From: Akanthomyces muscarius
Taxonomy: Eukaryota > Ascomycota > Sordariomycetes > Hypocreales > Cordycipitaceae
Length of the DNA: 64,000 nucleotides
Assembly: GCF_028009165.1 (NCBI RefSeq)
Contig: NW_026611615.1
Span: forward strand, 248,001 to 312,000
Reading direction: 5' to 3'
Within the stretch, counting starts at the first letter, position 1. Every line of letters begins with the position of its first letter. The position numbers and the translations under genes were made by a program. Positions 12,701-22,734 of the stretch are shown piece after piece. The notes under the pieces were generated by a model that saw only the letters and a program-made list of their open reading frames with translations, was not told the DNA's origin and did no database searches.

Positions 12701-13926
12701 TGAGTGATGGTGAAACTGCTGGCGGAGCCAACCGAAAGGCCAGAGGCATGCGATTTTCGGGTGTGATCTGGAGTGGTACGAGCGGAGGACGGCGTGAGCG
12801 ATGGTTTCCTTGGATTGATCAAGGGCGATCCCGAGTTCGATCTATTGTCCATCGATACTGGCGGTGGGGGTGGCATGCTGCTAGGTTGGCTCATTGGCTG
12901 CGGCGGCGGGGGCATCATGGACATGCGCTTCATACGGCGAGTGTCTGTAGGGCTGATGGTTCTCGCTCCCAAGCCACTGGCGTGAGATGAGTGGCCGGTG
13001 CCGGGCATCATAGAAGCTCTCTTGTTGACGGCCGAGGACGCGCTGAGGCCGCCACGATTGTTGCTGTTGAGACGTGGCGAGCGAGCGGCCAGCGACAGAC
13101 GGTTCGATTCAACACCATAAGCACTGAGGCCTGGCTGGGCAACGCGCGGGGGAGGTTGGACAGATTTGGCCTTGGAGGCTCGGGAGGTGTTGAATGGCCT
13201 GGTCGAATCGGAACCATCGATCGAAGTCCTAGTCGAATCCGAACCAGCACGATCGGAGATGATGCTCGGCCGTCGACGCTGGGCACTAGAGTATGTGTCC
13301 GAGTCAACCAGAATACCAGGGCCTACCGATTTGCGAGGCGCCTTGGCGGCCGTGCTGACATTGGAGACGGGGGGGTACTGGCTCTGGCGGCGGGCGCGGA
13401 CTGGGGCAGGAGCCGTGAGGCCTTCTCCAGATGATGACCATGACGAGGCGATTGAGGATGTGCTGGGCTGCCGACCAGAAGGGTTGGGTTTCCCGATTAT
13501 GGAGCCAGAGCGTCCCGCGCGTGTAGCCGTTGTCGTTGTCGCCGAGGGAACGGAGCCTCGATTGCTGCCAGTGGCCATCTGCGCCGAGCTCGTCTTGTCC
13601 GAGGATTTGGCAGCAGGCTTGCCCTTGTGGTCGAGGATGCTACCAGTTCCTGTGGGGGAGGGAAACTGGGTGAGTTTGAAGTCGGTCGACGCGGATTCGA
13701 TACTAGCGTGAAGGTCGTCGAAGCTGACAGAGGGGAGGAAGTCGTAAGAGCCAGAGGACTGGCGTGCAGCATCGCCGTTTCGATTAAACGAAAAGTGCGA
13801 GTGGCTAGAGGACGCGCTGAGCATTGGTGCGTTGCACACCGGGTTGGTGCCTGCGGTCGAGTTGGTCGAAGAGAGATTGGAAGCGGATTGGGGGCTAGAA
13901 ATAGGATTCACGTTAGCTGCAGGCAT
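9748..13926 (-). CDS. pom1: DYRK-family protein kinase, Pom1-like
   Basis: Two exons, 13926-10882 and 10827-9748, flank a 54-bp intron (GTAAGA..CTGAC..CAG) and encode 1374 aa. Residues 1-930 are a low-complexity Ser/Pro/Thr-rich extension. A DH-box-like segment typical of DYRKs (ERGEIIDYNDIYF) lies just before the catalytic domain at about 961-1261. Visible kinase motifs are GKGSFGQV, the AIK lysine (about 990), HCDLKPEN with Asp at about 1087, DFG at about 1107, and an activation-loop YTY at about 1119-1121. The YxY is the site that DYRKs autophosphorylate on tyrosine. Phe-Gly spacing and the RNKKRFHQQA block resemble Pom1/DYRK2 rather than Yak1. In fission yeast, Pom1 forms a cortical polar gradient that controls size and division site; a role in hyphal polarity here is inference. 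Confidence 0.9.
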
Positions 13927-16389
13927 GGGAGAAAGCAGTCGTTGGTTGTGCGATGGCGTACAGTCTGGTGGGAGAGGATTCCCGCCCTCGAGGCCCAGCT
14001 GTCCGGCTTCCTCTCAAGGTCATAGAGCCGACGACAGCAAGGCAAGGAAGGACCGAGGAAGAAAAAAAGGCGAGACGGCGGATTGGTGCTCACGGCGAGC
14101 CAGCGTCTCAGGGGCCTCAGTCCGATCGGGGAGCTGAGTGCATTCGAAAGGCTACCTCATCCCGAAGCTGATGGGGTCCTATGGGCAAGAAAAAAGGCAG
14201 GGACAAGATAGGAGGTGTGACGAGGAGGCGAAAGCGAGGCGACGTCGAGGACAAAGAAGGGGAGTAAAAGCTGCAGCGGGCAGCAGCGGGCAGGTGACGG
14301 GCAGGAAGCTGCCTAGGAGAGAATCACGGACCAAGCGAGTCGAGCTTGGGGTTGAAGAGAGAAGATAGGAGAGAGCCAAAGGCGGCGTTTCAAGCCAGCT
14401 CTTGGTTGTTTTTCGAGATGAGGGATGCGGAGGTTGAGACCCACTGGAGGGGCCCTGGGACGGTGACAACAGCAGTAGTAATTAGAACGGCATCCCACGT
14501 TGGGAATTCGGAATTAAAAATAGCCGTCCAATGACTGAAAATGGAAATCGATTCGTTCGTAGTGGTTCTGCGTTTTCTGGCATATTTTCTCGCAATGCAA
14601 TGTGTAGCAGCGCGACATTAGCTCTCATCTGGTTGCTGCATCGTTGTCAGCCTGTCACTCGCACGAGCGCTGCAGCATGCGCTAGTTAGTGACCTGACCC
14701 AGCAGCGCGCAGTTGACAGGCACCAGCTGCCAGTGTAAACCTTGACGCGCCACACAGGCGGTCAGCGGGCAAAACGGCGGCCTTGCAACTGGCTACAGCG
14801 GGCCTGCCTTGCTGTCTATGTAGGTACTGCTAAGTTGGCACTTGCAGGTACCGGCTACTTGCGGGGCATGCATCCTTCACTCACGGCCCGGCGCGAGGCG
14901 GCACAGACCCTTGGTACAGGTACAAGCCTCAAGCAGCCAGACAATCGTATGCAGTTTGATCCCAGCTGCGTTCTTAAATACTTGCTAGAAACTGTCGTCC
15001 TTTGTTTTTTCTTGTTAATATCGGCATCCAGGACCACAGCAACCACAAAATAACAAAGGCATCGTCCCATCCCTCCTCCACGCGCCAGCTCCTGCTGCTG
15101 CCCGCCACGGCTTCAGTGGGTGCGCCGCTAAACCAGGAGCTAGCCTTCCGGCCCGCTAAAAATTCAGGGTACCTCCATCTGCCAGCCAATCTCGCCACCA
15201 TCGGCTGGTGCCTCGGGGCTCATGTCCTTCTCCAACCACCGCTAATAATGACGGCCGATGGGCCAGGAGGAGCGCCAAAATACTTATGAAAGTGGCCCAG
15301 CAATCATCAGACCGCAATAAACACCAGGCTAAAACTTGATTCAACATTAAAAAACAATAAACAAAACAGTGAGCCCGCACGCGGCCAGACTACTCGTTGT
15401 TGTCGTGCTTCCCCCCAAAATGTGGCGCGCCAATCAAGCCCCGGAAAAGGAGCCATGTCAGGGGCACAGGGGCTCCGGCCGACCTGCATTGCCGTAATAG
15501 CAGGCGGAATTATTACCACTGAGGCTAGTTGGCTATATCAGCGGCCTTTCTGTTGATGATCGGCAAGATGTTCGACCTGGCAGGGGAAAGGTGACCCTTT
15601 TTCATTGTCCATCGCGATACCGGTAGGAGCCTGGCTTCTGCAGCCTCGCGTTGTTGATATTGCGGCCAGAGAGAGCTCTCACAGCAAGCAGTGATGACAA
15701 TTGGTCCCTACCTACATAACTTAATACGGAACAATTGTGCGGGCTTCTAAGCTCGTTAGTGGCCGCAAACAAATCCATGATGCACGCACTGTCATAGTGC
15801 TGCAGGCTTAAGAGAAGAGAGATTGCACAGCAAGTTGTTATTCTATTTTAGTCTTTTGCAACGTCATTTCATTTTATTACGTGGACGGCAGCGCGATGTC
15901 GTCGCGTTATATACCACGCCTCACACGGTGATACAGGACCCATTAGGTGGATGGGTGCCCTTTGCAGCTTTGAAACGTGGACCCAGCTGTCGCCATCCGC
16001 CACCGAGACCGGCTTTAACAGCCCTGCCATCGAAATCTGCATAATACAAGTAAACGGGCAATTCATGCCGTCTGATTCCATTGCCAGTTTTGTGGCGACC
16101 TTTACCCCCACCAACCCCAGTGCACGAATAGCCTACTTGTCTACCTACACACAAGCCGTGGATCACCTTGTAATTCACTCTTCGTTCTGCCTACCCGGGA
16201 CCCGAGTTAAAATCTCCGATCGAAACAAACACATGACATTGCCTTTCTAGGTGGACAAGAAACCTCGCTACGTGAAGTTTTGCGAAACTCGGAAAGTAGC
16301 TTTATTCATCGAGACTGGTTCAGCAATCATTTAAGAACTATGAGACACAAAATCGCAGTCGGCCTAAAAGCCTCTCACTCTAAATTTCA
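13927..16389. other. Intergenic region between kinase 5' end and adhesin 3' end
   Basis: About 2.5 kb lie upstream of the kinase start and downstream of the adhesin stop. Only short frames without family features are present. Part of it is likely the kinase promoter and 5' leader. Confidence 0.4.
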
Positions 16390-18756
16390 TCACAAAAACA
16401 ATCCGCAGCTCCGAGGATACGCCTGTCCTGAAAAGTCATTCCGACGCTGCTCAAACGACTGGCTCGGCGTCTTAATCGTCAGGTTAAACGCCGACGGTCC
16501 CTGCCAGTTGCCCGCCACGCTGCGCAGCGGGTACCACGCGCCCCGGACCAAGTCCACGTCCGCACACTTGAGCCCGTTGAGGTAGTTGCCGCCCGTCGAC
16601 ACGACCAGCGGCTTGACGCGCGTGTCGGTCGCGCCGTCGACGCAGCTAAACGCGTTGCCGTGGCCGAAGAAGACGTCATTCTCATTGTCCGCCGTCGTGC
16701 ACAGCGAGTGGCGGCCCGTCTCCGCGGCGCGGTAGAAGCCCGAGTACACGAGGGTGAAGTTGTTGGCGTCGACGCTGATGCCGCCGTTGGTGAGCTTGGT
16801 CCAGCCGACGGCGTACCACGCGCTCGGGAACTGCGCGCTGGGGTACACCTTGCGGAGGTTGGGGGGCGGGCCCGTGTCCTGCGGGAAGAAGGCGACGTTG
16901 GTGAGGGAGGAGACGAGCGGGCGTAGCTTCTGCGTGATGTAGTAGGACCAGGGGAGGCCGTCCTGGCGGCTGTATCCGGTGAAGGGGTTGGGGTAGTAGT
17001 CAATGTTGAGGCCGGCGGCGGCACAGGCGGGCTTGATGGCAGGGCATGGGCCGCCGGGTGTTGGGACTGGGATGGTGGTGGTGGTGGTGGAATATGTGCT
17101 AGAAGAGGTTGTGCGGGTAGAGGTTTTGCTAGACGAGGTCGTATCAGAGGTGGTTGTGCGAGAAGAGGTCTTGCTAGATGAGGTGGTGTCAGAGGTGGTT
17201 GTGCGGGAAGAGGTCTTGCTTGACGATGTCGTGTCAGAGGTTGTGCGGGAAGAAGTCTTGCTGGACGAGGTGGTATCAGAGGTGGTTGTGCGGGAAGAAG
17301 TCTTGCTGGACGAGGTGGTATCAGAGGTGGTTGTGCGGGAAGAAGTCTTGCTAGACGAGGTCGTGCTAGACGATGCTGTGCTAGAAGTGGTCGTGCTAGA
17401 GGTGGTCGTGGGAATAGATGTCGTTGAGGTAGATGTGATCGTGCTCGAGGTGGTAGTTTGGGTAGATGTTGTTGTTGTTGTTGTCGTTGGAACAGTCGTG
17501 GTGGTTGAGGAAGAGGTGGGCTCCGAAGTGGAAGAAGACGTGGTTGAAGACGAGGTAGGCTCAGTGGTAGACTCGGTGGTGGAGGAGGTAGTGGAAGACG
17601 AGGTTGGCTCAGTGGTAGAGGAAGTGGTAGAAGAGATGGTAGAGGACGAGGTGGGCTCGGTGTAAGAAGACGAGGTAGTTGAGGAAGACCCAGTGCTTGA
17701 CTCGGTAGTAGAAGAAGTTGTCGAAGAAGACGTTGGCTTAGTGGTAGAAGAGGTGGTAGTTTGGGTGGATGTTGTTGTTGGAACAGACGTGGTGGTTGAG
17801 GAAGAGGTAGGCACAGTGGTAGAAGATGTGGTTGTCGAAGAGGTAGGCTCAGTGGTAGACGACTTGGTCGAGGAAGAGGTAGGCACAGTGGTAGAAGATG
17901 TGGTTGTCGAAGAGGTAGGCTCAGTGGTAGACGACTTGGTCGAGGAAGAGGTAGGCACAGTGGTAGAAGATGTGGTTGTCGAAGAGGTAGGCTCAGTGGT
18001 AGACGACTTGGTCGAGGAAGAGGTAGGCACAGTGGTAGAAGATGTGGTTGTCGAAGAGGTAGGCTCAGTGGTAGACGACTTGGTCGAGGAAGAGGTAGGC
18101 ACAGTAGTAGAAGATGTGGTCGAAGAAGAGGTAGGCTTAGTGGTAGACGACTTAGTCGAGGAAGAAGTAGGCTCAGTGTAAGACGACGAAGTTGAGGAAG
18201 AGGTAGGAACAGTGGAAGAGGAGGTGGTCGAGGATGAGGTAGGAACAGTAGTAGACGACGTAGTCGAGGATGAGGTAGGCTCAGTGGAAGAGGAGGTGGT
18301 CGAGGACGAGGTAGGCACAGTAGACGATGTGGTCGAGGAAGAGGTAGACTCAGTGTAAGAGGATGTAGTCGAGGAAGACGTAGGTATCCGAGTGGTAGTT
18401 GAACTCGTAGAGGATGAGGTAGGTCCCCGAGTAGTAGAAGACGTGGTAGAGGAAGAAGTAGGCTTGGTGCTGGAAGACGTGGTTGGGGGAGCCGTTGAGC
18501 TTGTCGAAGAAGACGAGGTGCAATCACTGATCAGAGGGATCTGCACAATAACTGTTGTACCGCCGCATACTGTGATGGTCGTTGCTGTCGGATAAACCCC
18601 GACCCAGGGTATGGTGATGGTAGTGATGGGATGCGGCCTGCGAGCTTCATGCTCTCCGCGGACGGCATTGAGACCTGGATGATGCAGGTCCAATGCGGCA
18701 GCACAAAGGGACAAGGACGCAAAAGCGAATATCGTAGCAAGACGGATAACGGCCAT
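16390..18756 (-). CDS. GLEYA-domain adhesin-like secreted protein with tandem Ser/Thr repeats
   Basis: This single exon encodes 788 aa. Residues 1-21 form a signal peptide (hydrophobic core IFAFASLSLCAAA). A short unique segment follows, then about 480 residues of Ser/Thr/Pro repeats. Within these are a 24-aa unit in four perfect-period copies and a 15-aa unit in six copies. The C-terminal part (about 565-788) starts GGPCPAIKPAC and contains NFTLVYSGFYRAAETGRHS, typical of the GLEYA/PA14-like carbohydrate-binding fold of yeast Flo and fungal adhesins. No GPI signal ends the protein (CGLFL terminus), so it is secreted or otherwise wall-bound. The repeat region is probably heavily O-mannosylated and works as a stalk. 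The protein lacks close neighbours of related function. Confident on the secretion and repeat structure, fairly confident on the domain. Confidence 0.85.
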   Translation of the reverse strand: MAVIRLATIFAFASLSLCAAALDLHHPGLNAVRGEHEARRPHPITTITIPWVGVYPTATTITVCGGTTVIVQIPLISDCTSSSSTSSTAPPTTSSSTKPTSSSTTSSTTRGPTSSSTSSTTTRIPTSSSTTSSYTESTSSSTTSSTVPTSSSTTSSSTEPTSSSTTSSTTVPTSSSTTSSSTVPTSSSTSSSYTEPTSSSTKSSTTKPTSSSTTSSTTVPTSSSTKSSTTEPTSSTTTSSTTVPTSSSTKSSTTEPTSSTTTSSTTVPTSSSTKSSTTEPTSSTTTSSTTVPTSSSTKSSTTEPTSSTTTSSTTVPTSSSTTTSVPTTTSTQTTTSSTTKPTSSSTTSSTTESSTGSSSTTSSSYTEPTSSSTISSTTSSTTEPTSSSTTSSTTESTTEPTSSSTTSSSTSEPTSSSTTTTVPTTTTTTTSTQTTTSSTITSTSTTSIPTTTSSTTTSSTASSSTTSSSKTSSRTTTSDTTSSSKTSSRTTTSDTTSSSKTSSRTTSDTTSSSKTSSRTTTSDTTSSSKTSSRTTTSDTTSSSKTSTRTTSSSTYSTTTTTIPVPTPGGPCPAIKPACAAAGLNIDYYPNPFTGYSRQDGLPWSYYITQKLRPLVSSLTNVAFFPQDTGPPPNLRKVYPSAQFPSAWYAVGWTKLTNGGISVDANNFTLVYSGFYRAAETGRHSLCTTADNENDVFFGHGNAFSCVDGATDTRVKPLVVSTGGNYLNGLKCADVDLVRGAWYPLRSVAGNWQGPSAFNLTIKTPSQSFEQRRNDFSGQAYPRSCGLFL
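17111..17377 (-). repeat. 45-bp coding minisatellite in the adhesin gene, six copies
   Basis: Units begin at 17111, 17156, 17201, 17243, 17288 and 17333. The period is 45 bp, except for one 42-bp unit that has lost a single codon. The unit encodes a 15-aa Ser/Thr/Lys/Arg repeat (TTSSSKTSSRTTTSD). All length changes keep the frame. Confidence 0.9.
17807..18094 (-). repeat. 72-bp coding minisatellite in the adhesin gene, four copies plus degenerate flanks
   Basis: The word GTAGGCACAG recurs at 17807, 17879, 17951, 18023 and 18095, an exact 72-bp period (24 codons). The copies are nearly identical, which points to recent expansion or gene-conversion homogenisation. Related, more diverged units extend to about 18430. 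Confidence 0.9.
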
Positions 18757-19607
18757 TTTGGAAGAGATGATAGTTGCCTGCTTCTCAGAAAGAAGTCGTG
18801 TAAGTCGGAAGACTTGAGCTGGACTTTATACTTTTTCTTTTTTCCACGTGGCGTTATCTTGGCCGCAATTGCAGATCAATTGCTTATAGAGAAGGTAGTA
18901 GTATAGAGCGTCTTCTATGATGAGACATGCATGCACTGTTCTATATTACGTGCATGGAATTTGCTTAATAGTCTGCATACACGGGCACCTAGACCTCTCA
19001 GCCCCATGCATGCCGTGATGTCTGCAGCAGCTGGGTAAGGTTCAGCTGTCTTCAGCTCATCAGCCAAAGAAGCCACCGGGAAATACTCTCCGTTTGCCTC
19101 GATACGGTCATGGCCCCCAAGATGCCCGTTTATCGATTCCTCAAGAGAGGTGCGATTGAGTGGACTTTTCAATTTGCATTTGGGGGCTACGCCAGTTCCG
19201 CGGGTGTGGCTTGTGAGGCTGGAGCATCGATCTTGAACGCTACGTTGCACTACAACTTGAGCTGACTTTTCCAGACGAAAACAGAATTTTGCCTTGAGGG
19301 AATAAAGAATACGGGCAAGACCAAGATTCTTTTCTTCATTTTTAAATTTGCGTTTTTTTTTCATGGTGAGCAATCTTTGCCACCAAGCCCAATCCCCAGA
19401 CGGCACACGGCGCAACGCCCAACAAACCCCACCGGCTCTGGGGTAGCAGCGGGCCAGTGCCGTCCGCCGCCCGCCTCGGCATGTCGGCATAACGTCACAT
19501 GCCCTCTTCATCCATCGCAAACGTCGACGGCTAGCCAGGGCGTCACCTTTGACATTTCAACACCCAGCCACGCGCACTCATCTCTCGACGTGAGACGCGC
19601 AAACATC
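18757..19607. other. Divergent intergenic region between adhesin and peroxin genes
   Basis: The two flanking genes are transcribed away from each other, so this holds both promoters. The 201-aa minus-strand frame at 18915-19520 has no recognisable features. Confidence 0.4.
18825..18830 (-). promoter_or_regulatory. TATA box of the adhesin gene
   Basis: TATAAA lies on the minus strand about 70 bp upstream of the adhesin ATG at 18756, a normal position for a short fungal leader. Confidence 0.5.
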
Positions 19608-21091
19608 ATGTCCGACACCAAAAACGCACCCGCCGCCGACGATGCGACGCCCACGCAGCGATACGGTCTGTTTGGCGGGCTCGCCGCGCTCCGCGAAAAA
19701 GCCAACATTCAAGACCGTCTAGTCGAGAGGTTTGCGCACCACCCGCCAAACCTCCACCACCTTCACCACTCGCTAACAAACACTGTAGGCTGCTCGCGCA
19801 GGTCATCCCCGCCGAGGATGGCGAGGTCAGCTTCACGCTCGACGAGTCCGTCGCGCACGCCCACCGCGCGCCCGAGTTCAGCCTCGGCACCATGTCGTAC
19901 AACTTTCGGCGCTTCAACGCCCGCGCCGGCGTGCTCTTCAAGCTCCAGGACCTCAGCGAGTCGCTGCTCGAGTGGCAGAAGCCCACGCAGACGCTCTCCC
20001 TCCTCGCCGTCTACACCTTTGTCTGCCTCGACCCGCACCTCGTCGTCGTGCTGCCGCTCGTGCTGCTCGTCCTCGCCGTGCTCATCCCGAGCTTCATGGC
20101 GCGGCACCCGGCGCCCCCGCGCGGCACCCTCTCCAGCGAGCAGGGAGTCGGCTACTCGGCCGCCGGCCCGCCCCTCGCGCCCCCCGTCACCGTCACGCCC
20201 GTGCGCGAGCTCAGCCGCGACTTTGTCAAGAACATGCGCCGGCTGCAGAACCAGATGGGCGGCTTCGTCCACGCGCACGACCTCGTCGTCGAAAAGGTCC
20301 TGCCCCTGACAAACTTTGGCGACGAGGCCCTCTCCTCGGCCGTCTTCCTCGGCGCCGTCGTCGGCATCTTGGTCACCATGACGACGGCGCACCTCGTCCC
20401 CTGGCGCTTCGTCCTCCTCGGCGGCGGCTGGGCGCACATCTGCTCCGCGCACCCCTACGCGATCCAGCTCGTCGCGGACCTCAAGGCCGGCAAGTTTGGC
20501 GACCTCGCCGCCGCGGGCATGGGCAAGGTCGCCGCCGAGGCCAAGGAGGGCGGCGACAAGGCCAAGTCGTTTGCCGACCGGTGGATCGCGTCCGACATGA
20601 TCCTCGACACGGCGCCCGAGACGCGCGAGGTGGAAATCTTTGAGCTGCAGCGCAAGACGCGCCCCGGCGAGTGGGAGCCGTGGGTCTTTTGCCCCTCGCC
20701 GTACGACCCGCTGTCGGCGCCGCGCATCGCCGGCGACCGCCCCGGCGGCACGCGCTTCTTCGAGGACGTCGCGCCGCCCGACGGCTGGGAGTGGAGCGAG
20801 AAGAAGTGGGCGCTCGACCTCTGGAGCCGCGAGTGGGTGGAGGAGCGCATCATCACGAGCGTCGAGGTCGAGACCGAGGGCGAGCGCTGGGTCTACGACA
20901 TGTACGACGAGGACGAGGACGTGCTGCGCCGGTCGCGCGTCGTCGAGCACCCGGACGCCGAGGCCGCCAAGAACGTCTCCCACACGAGCTGGGAGGAGGG
21001 CGAGGACGGGAATGGGTTGAAGGGCGAGTGGAGGAGGAGACGCTGGGTGAGGCTGGTCAAGCGCAAGACTAGCCTGGTGGACTATGCGTGA
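19608..21091 (+). CDS. Peroxisomal membrane peroxin of the Pex23/Pex30-32 type (DysF domain)
   Basis: Two exons, 19608-19729 and 19789-21091, flank a 59-bp intron with a CTAAC branch site; the product is 474 aa. Hydrophobic segments near residues 109-143 and 222-260 fit the reticulon-like membrane region of this family. Residues from about 320 carry a dysferlin-like DysF pair: EIFELQRKTRPGEWEPWVF in the first half, and the Trp-rich EWSEKKWALD and GEWRRRRWVRLVKRK blocks in the second. In yeast, Pex30-32 act at ER-peroxisome contact sites and regulate peroxisome number and size; filamentous fungi have Pex23-type homologues. The spliced frame closes exactly across VER|LLAQ. Codon use is strongly GC-rich at third positions, which produces long shadow frames on both strands. 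The gene is convergent with the GGPP synthase. Confidence 0.82.
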
Positions 21092-21160
21092 GTGCTGGGG
21101 GGCTTCTGCTGCGTGAGCAGAACTGTATATATAGAGGAAAGCAAAACAATGACTTATGAC

Positions 21161-21254
21161 GAATCTATTGTGTAAATATTGACAGATGGAATAAACTTTC
21201 ATTATACGAGTCTATTGTGTAACTTTTAGCAGATGGAATCAACTTTCATTATTA
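21161..21254 (+). repeat. 47-bp tandem duplication in the 3' flank of the peroxin gene
   Basis: Copies at 21161-21207 and 21208-21254 differ by a few substitutions. Both contain TCTATTGTGTAA and AACTTTCATTAT. They lie just after the peroxin stop codon and probably within its 3' UTR. Confidence 0.85.
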
Positions 21255-21360
21255 AAGAGTGGAAAATGTCCTGGTATAAGTGTTCCGAGTAAATGCTCGC
21301 TATATGCTCTCAAACTCGTCCTGTCCTCGCGTGAATACTACAAATATGCCAACAACATTC

Positions 21361-22734
21361 TCATTCCACAACCATCTTGTCCAGGATGGCCAGAATACCA
21401 TCCGTCTTGCCGCGCCCGCCGTCCAGCTCCAGCGCCATCTTCCTCGCGCGCTCAATCAGCGTCGCCAACACCTGATTCGTGTAGGCGAAGCTGCCCGTGC
21501 TCTCCATGTACGCGACGGCGTAGCGCTTGACCTGGATGTCCGTCGTCTTTTGCTTGAGGATGTTGACGAGTTGCAGGTCCTCCGGGTTGGAGCGGATGCT
21601 GTGGATGACGGGAAACGAAAACTTGCCCTCCGTCAGGTCCTCGCACATGCCCTTGTGCTGCGAGTACTCGTCCGACTTTAAGTTGACGTAGTCGTCGCGG
21701 ATTTGAAAGATGAGGCCGACGAGGTTGACGAGCGGCACGCAGTCGAGCGGCGGGCTGCTGCTGCCGCCCACGGACGACGAGGACGACTCGGCCTGCATGA
21801 GCTTGATGCCGAGGCGGAAGAGCCCGCCGGTCTTGTTGCCGACCATTTCCAGGTAGTCGTCCTCGGAGGGGCACGTGAGGGTGTCGCGCCAGAAGAGGTC
21901 CATGCCCTGGCCGCGGTGCAGGTTGACGAGCTCCTCGGCGAACGTGGCCAGCACCTGCTGGTTGTTGAGGGTGAGCAGCTCCTGCAGGGCGGCAAAGTAG
22001 ATGTAGTTGGCCGAGTTGATGGTCTGGGCGACGCCAAAGATGTGGTGCGCGACGGGGAATCCGCGGCGCAGCTCCGAGTTGTCCTGGACGTCGTCGACGA
22101 GCAGCGACGACTCGTGCAGCATGCCGACGACGCGGGTGATGACCTCGAGGCTCGCGGGCGGCACCTCCAGCCACGCGTTGAAGGCGGCGATGAGCTGCGA
22201 GCGAATGTCCTTACCCGGGTGGCTGATGGTGTAGTTGAAGGGCCCACGCACGATGCGCTCCTTGTCGGCGGTCCAGGAGCGCGGCGGCGTGAAGTTGAGG
22301 TCCGCCGTGGCGTACCGCGACGGGTCCGAGGCGACGGTAGGCGAGAGCTGGTGCTGCATGATGGCCGAGGAGCTCTGCCGGGTCGGCGACTTGAAAGACG
22401 AGGGTGCAGCGCCGGCGCTGAGTGCAGAGGGCCGGCGGCGGTGCTGTTGGTGGTCCTCGGGGAAGCTGCTGCCGGACCTGGGCGAGGGGACCGGCGAGAC
22501 GGCAATGGAGGAGAGGGTGGAAGCGGGTGGCTGCGGCGTCTGCTGCTGCTGCTGTTGCTGTCCGTACGATATCCGCGCGCTGCCGTTGCTAGAGGTGCGA
22601 GGGGGGATCGCCGCGGGCAGTGAGAACGAATTTGAGGACGTGCGGGCGCCTGATGTCGTCGGCGTTGGCGTCGTCTGTGTGGGGTTGGTGGTGTCGTCTG
22701 GCGATTCCACAGCTGCACTCTTGGCCGGACCCAT
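21361..22734 (-). CDS. ggs1: Geranylgeranyl diphosphate synthase (trans-isoprenyl diphosphate synthase)
   Basis: This single exon encodes 457 aa. Residues 1-150 are a low-complexity extension with a short polyGln run (about 59-65). The synthase domain follows at about 155-457. The first Asp-rich motif is DDVQD at 214-218, in the context [19 protein letters not shown]. The second is in FQIRDDYVN, with Asp at 347-348. [10 protein letters not shown] and [10 protein letters not shown] are also typical. The enzyme condenses FPP or DMAPP with IPP to make C20 GGPP for protein prenylation, carotenoids and diterpenes. A Ser-rich insertion (about 317-328) interrupts the helix before the second motif. 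No cyclase or P450 lies nearby, so this is probably the housekeeping copy. Confidence 0.9.
   Translation of the reverse strand: MGPAKSAAVESPDDTTNPTQTTPTPTTSGARTSSNSFSLPAAIPPRTSSNGSARISYGQQQQQQQTPQPPASTLSSIAVSPVPSPRSGSSFPEDHQQHRRRPSALSAGAAPSSFKSPTRQSSSAIMQHQLSPTVASDPSRYATADLNFTPPRSWTADKERIVRGPFNYTISHPGKDIRSQLIAAFNAWLEVPPASLEVITRVVGMLHESSLLVDDVQDNSELRRGFPVAHHIFGVAQTINSANYIYFAALQELLTLNNQQVLATFAEELVNLHRGQGMDLFWRDTLTCPSEDDYLEMVGNKTGGLFRLGIKLMQAESSSSSVGGSSSPPLDCVPLVNLVGLIFQIRDDYVNLKSDEYSQHKGMCEDLTEGKFSFPVIHSIRSNPEDLQLVNILKQKTTDIQVKRYAVAYMESTGSFAYTNQVLATLIERARKMALELDGGRGKTDGILAILDKMVVE

Noticed and set aside
17003..18181. Plus-strand frames rich in Val and Glu (220 and 162 aa)
   Set aside because: They are antisense readings of the adhesin Ser/Thr repeats.
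16479..18527. 682-aa minus-strand frame rich in Pro, Leu and Arg
   Set aside because: It is the +1 shadow of the repeat-rich adhesin gene; it has no signal peptide or domain, and its repeats mirror those of the true frame.
19763..21202. 479-aa minus-strand frame
   Set aside because: It is antisense to the peroxin gene and arises from its high third-position GC; the DysF protein frame is the supported one.
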